From Hoeflea sp. (lineage in GTDB: Bacteria > Pseudomonadota > Alphaproteobacteria > Rhizobiales > Rhizobiaceae): DNA of 64,000 bases. Location: the NCBI GenBank assembly GCA_020637795.1, contig JACKJT010000002.1, positions 62,001 to 126,000 of the forward strand, in the 5' to 3' direction. Positions 59,681-64,000 of this stretch are shown here, piece by piece. The first letter of the stretch is position 1. Every line of letters starts with the position of its first letter. The notes below the pieces were generated by a model. That model made no database searches. It saw only the letters and a program-made list of their open reading frames with translations, and was not told where the DNA came from. Position numbers and translations under genes: made by a program.

Positions 59681-61084
59681 TCAGTTGGCTGTTGCCCAAC
59701 AGGCATAGCCTTTCTTCTTGAGTGTCTTGCAGGCGCGGGTGGCGGCGGACTGCCCGTCAAAGCCGCCAAACCGCGCCCGGTAAAGCTGTTCGTTGTTCTT
59801 TGCATAGGCCATGGTGAAGGGTTCGGCGCCCGACAGGGCGCGTCCGCCGGCATCCTGGGCGCGCGCCAGCAGTTCGACCGCCGCATTGCGGTCCGGCATG
59901 GCGCCGATCTGGATCACCCAGCCGCTCATGGAGGTGGTCGAAGCCGTGGTCACCGGATCGACCGCCTCGTTCGCGGCCGTTTCCACCGGCATCGGCGGAA
60001 CCACAGCCGGAGCAGGGATCGGTATTGCCACCTTCTGGGCGATCAGCGAATTGACCAGCGCGGCGCGCCCGACTACGGGCTCCGGCGTGGGCGCGGCATA
60101 GGCCATCGCCAGGCGCTGGTTGGTTTCGTGGCGCTGCGTCGGCACAGGCCCGACCTTCGGAAGTTCGAGCGACTCGATCGCGGCAACCGCGGTGTTTGCC
60201 ACTGCGCCACGGGCAATCAGGTTACCCCTGCCGCGCGTCGAGGCCTTTGGCAGGTAGCGGGCGATCAGGTCCTTCATCTGCTCGTTGCGGCTGGCACCGG
60301 TACGTCCGCCCATCACCACGGCGACGATCGAACGGTCGCGGTCGATCACCGACGAGACCAGGTTGAAACCCGAGGCCCGGGTGTAGCCGGTCTTGATGCC
60401 GTCAACGCCGCGCACGACGCCGAGCAACCGGTTGTGATTGCCGAAACGGCTCTTGCCGAAGGTGAACGAGCGCGTCGAGAAATACTTGTATTGCCGCGGG
60501 AAATGCTCGCGCAGCGCAATCCCTAGCGTCGCCATGTCCCGCGCCGTCGTCGTCTGGGCGGAGTTGGGCAGGCCATGGGCATTACGGAACGTGGTCCGCG
60601 ACATGCCGAGCGAACGGGCCTTGGCCGTCATCATCGCGGCGAACTTGGATTCCGAGCCGCCGAGATGTTCGGCGATCGCGGTGGAGGCGTCGTTGGCCGA
60701 CTTGGTCACGAGGCCTAGGATCACCTGCTCGACCGTGACAGATCGGCCGGCGCCGACGCCGAGCTTGGTGGGCGGTTCCTTGGCGGCGTTGGCCGAAAAC
60801 TTGATCCGTGTGTTGAGCTTGATGCTGCCGCGCTCCAGCGCCTCGAACACCAGGTACAGCGTCATCATCTTGGTCAGCGACGCCGGATAGCGCAGTTCGT
60901 CCGCATCATGGGCATAAAGCGTCTTGCCGGTCTTGGCGTCGACGACGATGCCTGCGTATTTCGGATTTGCGGCAGCCGGAGCGCTTCCCAGCACCAATGC
61001 GATGCCGATCAGGGCAAGCAGTTGAAACGCGGAGGAGGAAAGGGCGGCAAACCGGTCGATGAAACTGGATTTACGCTGGTACAC
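59681..61084 (-). CDS. D-alanyl-D-alanine carboxypeptidase with SPOR domain
   Basis: 467 residues. A signal/anchor (LSSSAFQLLALIGIALVLGSAPAAA) is followed by an S11 peptidase domain: SxxK (YPASLTKMMTLYL), SxN (KSANDASTAI) and KTG (VDGIKTGYTRASG). After a linker, a SPOR domain (about 390-467: GWVIQIGAMPDRNAAVELLARAQDAGG) binds denuded glycan at the septum. This PBP5/6-like enzyme trims peptidoglycan stems. The fusion is typical for Hyphomicrobiales. Confidence 0.94.
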   Translation of the reverse strand: MYQRKSSFIDRFAALSSSAFQLLALIGIALVLGSAPAAANPKYAGIVVDAKTGKTLYAHDADELRYPASLTKMMTLYLVFEALERGSIKLNTRIKFSANAAKEPPTKLGVGAGRSVTVEQVILGLVTKSANDASTAIAEHLGGSESKFAAMMTAKARSLGMSRTTFRNAHGLPNSAQTTTARDMATLGIALREHFPRQYKYFSTRSFTFGKSRFGNHNRLLGVVRGVDGIKTGYTRASGFNLVSSVIDRDRSIVAVVMGGRTGASRNEQMKDLIARYLPKASTRGRGNLIARGAVANTAVAAIESLELPKVGPVPTQRHETNQRLAMAYAAPTPEPVVGRAALVNSLIAQKVAIPIPAPAVVPPMPVETAANEAVDPVTTASTTSMSGWVIQIGAMPDRNAAVELLARAQDAGGRALSGAEPFTMAYAKNNEQLYRARFGGFDGQSAATRACKTLKKKGYACWATAN

Positions 61085-61283
61085 GATAACTCACTCATGA
61101 ACTTGCAGGTGAAAGGGTGTCTGACTGACGCCCTCCATGATCAGTCATTGTGTCCGATCTTAGCCACGCGTCGTTACCAATCCGTTTATGATGAATTATT
61201 CCTTTCCGGGATCTGTGCCGAAGCCGTCCGCAAGCGCGTCGATCCGCTGTGCCATAACGAGAAATCGCCATATTCGAGACTTT

Positions 61284-61331
61284 GGTGCAACGCACAATAA
61301 ACTTGACAATATTGTGCGGTGCACCTAAATT
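61284..61331 (+). promoter_or_regulatory. Phasin promoter with flanking inverted repeat
   Basis: TTGACA (61303-61308), 17 bases, TAAATT (61326-61331). A 15-base inverted repeat with one mismatch surrounds the -35: GGTGCAACGCACAAT (61284-61298) and ATTGTGCGGTGCACC (61311-61325). Each arm holds a TGC-N3-GCA unit, the type of site reported for PhaR/AniA repressors of phasin genes. The right arm covers the spacer, so binding would block transcription. Confidence 0.7.
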
Positions 61332-61368
61332 AGCGGCATCAACGTCCCCAACGTAAGGAAATTCCGAC

Positions 61369-61698
61369 ATGATGAACTTTGACAGCACTTCGAAGATGAG
61401 CAAGGAAGCCATGGACAGCATGCTGACCACGGTTTCGTCGATGACCAAGGGTTTCCAGCAGATCGCTGCTGAAGCGACCGAGTATTCCAAGAAGTCCTAT
61501 GAAGACAGCGCCGCCGTTGTCGAGAAGCTGGTTTCGGCCAAGAGCCTCGACAAGGCCATCGAAATTCAGACCGACTACGCCAAGAACGCCTACGAGACGT
61601 TTGTTGCCCAGGCCACCAAGATGAGCGAACTTTACGCTGACATGGCCAAGGAAGCCTACAAGCCTTTCGAAAAGGCCGCAGCCAAGGTTGCCGCCTGA
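61369..61698 (+). CDS. Phasin family protein
   Basis: 109 residues, beginning ATG ATG after AAGGA. All helical, Lys/Glu/Ala-rich (MLTTVSSMTKGFQQIAAEATEYSKKSYEDSAAVVEKLVSAKSLDKAIEIQTDYAKNAYETFVAQATKMSELYADMAKEA), the Phasin_2 pattern. Phasins coat polyhydroxyalkanoate granules. The gene has its own promoter with a repressor-like dyad and its own terminator. Confidence 0.93.
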   Translation: MMNFDSTSKMSKEAMDSMLTTVSSMTKGFQQIAAEATEYSKKSYEDSAAVVEKLVSAKSLDKAIEIQTDYAKNAYETFVAQATKMSELYADMAKEAYKPFEKAAAKVAA

Positions 61699-61745
61699 TA
61701 CCACTTTGCCGTCCACCGGGTTCGGTGGAGGGGCGAATTCTTGCC

Positions 61746-61778
61746 AACCCGGTCGCACAGCAGTGCGGCCGGGTTTTT
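61746..61778 (+). terminator. Terminator of the phasin gene
   Basis: AACCCGGTCGCAC / GTGCGGCCGGGTT stem (one internal mismatch pair) with six following T. Confidence 0.88.
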
Positions 61779-61931
61779 TCGTGAATTGGCCCGGCGCGCG
61801 AAATCTCTTTCTTCGATGCTCAAGGGGGCTTAAAATCCCCGCAGGAAAGATTAAGTTAGAGCCAATGCCGGTGCTTCGGTTTTGTGTGCGCCGGACGCAA
61901 TAGACAGGAACTGGCCAGAGTGAATGACAGC

Positions 61932-62279
61932 ATGAATCCGATACGCCTGCAGGCCGACAAGAAAAGCGGCAACGGTGAGTCCGAAAGAGGCACATCGGTC
62001 ATCACCCGCACCAAGCCGCAGGTCAAGAAGCCCAGTCTGTACCGCGTGCTGCTGCTGAATGACGACTACACCCCGATGGAGTTTGTGATTCATGTGCTTG
62101 AGCGCTTTTTTCAGAAGAACCGCGAGCAGGCCACCCGGATCATGCTGCACGTCCACAATCACGGCGTCGGCGAATGCGGTGTGTTCACCTACGAAGTGGC
62201 TGAAACCAAAGTAACCCAGGTCATGGATTTTGCACGCGAAAATCATCATCCGCTGCAATGCGTGATGGAAAAGAAATGA
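61932..62279 (+). CDS. clpS: ClpS, ClpA adaptor for N-end rule substrates
   Basis: 115 residues from ATG 61932; a GTG at 61920 is also possible, neither with a good site. The core YRVLLLNDDYTPMEFVIHVLERFFQKNREQATRIMLHVHNHGVGECGVFTYEVAETKVTQVMDFARENHHPLQC is canonical, with the NDDYTPMEFV pocket residues. ClpS hands substrates with bulky N-terminal residues to ClpAP. It is followed by clpA after 10 bases. Confidence 0.95.
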   Translation: MNPIRLQADKKSGNGESERGTSVITRTKPQVKKPSLYRVLLLNDDYTPMEFVIHVLERFFQKNREQATRIMLHVHNHGVGECGVFTYEVAETKVTQVMDFARENHHPLQCVMEKK

Positions 62280-62289
62280 GGACCTGAAA

Positions 62290-64000
62290 TTGCCTAGCTT
62301 TTCAAACAGTCTCGAAAAGGCGATCCATCAGGCGCTGACCTATGCCAACGAGCGGCATCACGAATATGCCACGCTCGAGCATTTGTTGCTGGCGTTGATC
62401 GAGGATCCGGATGCTGCGGCGGTCATGGGCGCGTGCAATGTCGATATCGACGAATTGCGCCGCACGGTGAGCGATTATGTCGACAAGGAACTCGGCAACC
62501 TGGTCACCGGCTATGACGAGGATTCCAAGCCGACGTCGGGTTTCCAGCGCGTCATCCAGCGCGCGGTGATCCATGTCCAGTCGTCTGGCCGGGAAGAAGT
62601 CACCGGCGCCAACGTGCTCGTGGCGATCTTCGCCGAGCGTGAAAGCCATGCCGCCTACTTCCTGCAGGAGCAGGAAATGACCCGCTATGACGCGGTCAAC
62701 TTCATCTCGCACGGCATCGCCAAGCGCCCGGGAGCCGAGGAAGGCCGCCCGGTCCGCGGCGTCGAGGAGCCTGAACCCGATTCGGCCAAGTCCGACCAGG
62801 CCGGCGAGGAAGGCGGCAAGAAGAAGGGCCAGGACGCGCTCACCGCCTACTGCGTCAATCTCAATGAAAAGGCCAAGACCGGCCGGATCGATCCGCTGAT
62901 CGGCCGAATGGAAGAGGTCAACCGCACCATTCAGATCCTCTGCCGCAGGTCCAAGAACAACCCGCTCTATGTCGGAGATCCCGGTGTCGGCAAGACCGCC
63001 ATCGCGGAAGGCCTCGCCAAGCGGATAGTCGAGGGCGACGTGCCCGACGTGCTTGCCGATGCGGTGATCTATTCGCTCGACATGGGCTCGCTCCTGGCCG
63101 GCACCCGCTACCGCGGCGATTTCGAGGAACGCCTCAAGCAGGTGGTCAAGGAACTCGAGGACCTGCCGGGCGCGGTGCTGTTCATCGATGAGATCCACAC
63201 CGTGATCGGCGCTGGCGCCACTTCCGGCGGCGCCATGGATGCCTCCAACCTGCTCAAGCCGGCGCTGTCCTCGGGCGCGATCCGCTGCATCGGCTCGACC
63301 ACCTACAAGGAATACCGCCAGTTCTTCGAGAAGGACCGGGCGCTGGTGCGCCGCTTCCAGAAGATCGATGTGGCCGAGCCCACGATTCCGGATGCGATCG
63401 AGATCCTCAAGGGCCTCAAGCCCTATTTCGAGGAGTATCACAAGGTCGGCTACACCGACGAGGCGATCAAGGCCGCCGTCGAGCTGTCGGCGCGCTACAT
63501 CACCGACCGCAAGCTGCCCGACAAGGCGATCGACGTGATCGACGAATCCGGTGCGGCGCAGATGCTCTTGCCCGAGAAGAGCCGCAAGAAGGTGCTGACC
63601 GACGTCGAGATCGAGAACACCATCGCCACCATGGCGCGGATTCCGGCCAAGACGGTGTCGAAGGACGACGAGACGGTTCTCGCCAATCTCGACAAGGAGC
63701 TGCGCTCGGTCGTCTATGGCCAGGACACGGCGATCGATGCGTTGACCGCGGCGATCCGTCTGGCCCGCGCCGGCCTGCGCGAGCCCGACAAGCCGATCGG
63801 CTCCTACCTGTTCTCCGGTCCCACCGGCGTCGGCAAGACCGAAGTCGCCAAGCAGCTGGCCGCCTCTCTCGGTGTCGAACTGCTGCGCTTCGACATGTCC
63901 GAATACATGGAGCGTCACACGGTCAGTCGCCTGATCGGCGCGCCTCCCGGCTATGTCGGATTCGACCAGGGCGGGTTGCTCACCGATGGTGTCGACCAGC
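62290..64000 (+). CDS. clpA: ClpA ATPase subunit of ClpAP (partial, cut by window end)
   Basis: Open from a TTG at 62290 (GAGG upstream) to the window edge: 570 residues seen of about 800. It starts PSFSNSLEKAIHQALTYANERHHEYATLEHLLLALIED, the Clp N domain. The first AAA+ domain has GDPGVGKTAIAEGLAKR and LFIDEIHTVIGAG; the second begins with FSGPTGVGKTEVAKQLA and ends at the edge near GAPPGYVGFDQGG. It unfolds proteins for ClpP. The clpS-clpA order is standard. Confidence 0.95.
   Translation, partial: MPSFSNSLEKAIHQALTYANERHHEYATLEHLLLALIEDPDAAAVMGACNVDIDELRRTVSDYVDKELGNLVTGYDEDSKPTSGFQRVIQRAVIHVQSSGREEVTGANVLVAIFAERESHAAYFLQEQEMTRYDAVNFISHGIAKRPGAEEGRPVRGVEEPEPDSAKSDQAGEEGGKKKGQDALTAYCVNLNEKAKTGRIDPLIGRMEEVNRTIQILCRRSKNNPLYVGDPGVGKTAIAEGLAKRIVEGDVPDVLADAVIYSLDMGSLLAGTRYRGDFEERLKQVVKELEDLPGAVLFIDEIHTVIGAGATSGGAMDASNLLKPALSSGAIRCIGSTTYKEYRQFFEKDRALVRRFQKIDVAEPTIPDAIEILKGLKPYFEEYHKVGYTDEAIKAAVELSARYITDRKLPDKAIDVIDESGAAQMLLPEKSRKKVLTDVEIENTIATMARIPAKTVSKDDETVLANLDKELRSVVYGQDTAIDALTAAIRLARAGLREPDKPIGSYLFSGPTGVGKTEVAKQLAASLGVELLRFDMSEYMERHTVSRLIGAPPGYVGFDQGGLLTDGVDQ

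Noticed and set aside
62302..63918. 538-residue open frame on the minus strand
   Set aside because: It is antisense to clpA, whose + strand frame shows full AAA+ motifs.
1..64000. tRNA, rRNA, CRISPR array, insertion sequence or integrase gene
   Set aside because: None was seen by eye on either strand. Lack of an integrase fits a prophage whose early end is outside the window.

Overview
The window reads as an alphaproteobacterial chromosome of the Hyphomicrobiales (Rhizobiaceae/Phyllobacteriaceae-like). Reasons: a PhyR-NepR-EcfG general stress locus with two HWE-type sensor kinases, DUF1515 and DUF1489 family proteins, a ClpS-ClpA pair, a phasin gene and high-GC codon use. No rRNA, tRNA, CRISPR array or insertion sequence was recognised.

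Bases 1-17.6 kb are the late region of a P2-like contractile-tail prophage, all on the + strand and in near-P2 order: V (3' end only), W, J, I, tail fibre genes, FI sheath, FII tube, E with a -1 frameshift E', T tape measure, U, X and D. A lysis cassette follows (M15 peptidase endolysin, holin candidates, overlapping i-spanin and o-spanin), then DUF1515, a small phage protein and a Dam-type methylase. From 17.7 to 22.7 kb lies a cargo region: a minus-strand gene with an RNxxxH (HEPN-type) motif, several small unknown genes, a lower-GC three-gene minus-strand operon (TIGR04255-like gene plus two unknowns) set between a complete and a truncated copy of one small gene, and a secreted nuclease. 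The prophage right end is probably between 22.67 and 22.98 kb.

Bases 23-35.2 kb form a stress-response neighbourhood: Dps, DUF883, PRC-barrel, AI-2E-type membrane protein, CHASE/HWE kinase, Crp-family regulator, CsbD, DUF2254, PAS/HWE kinase, DUF1328, then phyR divergent from nepR-ecfG. Six genes here carry an upstream match to the EcfG promoter, GGAAC-N16-CGTT, and two more carry GGAAC-N16-CATT. The genes around the master regulators therefore look like part of its regulon.

Bases 35.2-46.3 kb are catabolic: a branched-chain-type ABC importer (binding protein, LivH, LivM, LivG, LivF) whose LivF reading frame runs without a stop into an aldehyde dehydrogenase, a divergent AraC-type regulator, a Gfo/Idh/MocA oxidoreductase with a TIM-barrel isomerase, and a MOFRL-type glycerate kinase.

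Bases 46.4-64 kb hold housekeeping and envelope genes: MgtE, a MerR-type regulator with a dyad operator, small membrane proteins, an EamA transporter, L-serine dehydratase, an autotransporter, a VWA/J-domain gene pair, a D,D-carboxypeptidase with SPOR domain, a phasin with a dyad-flanked promoter, ClpS and ClpA (cut by the window end).
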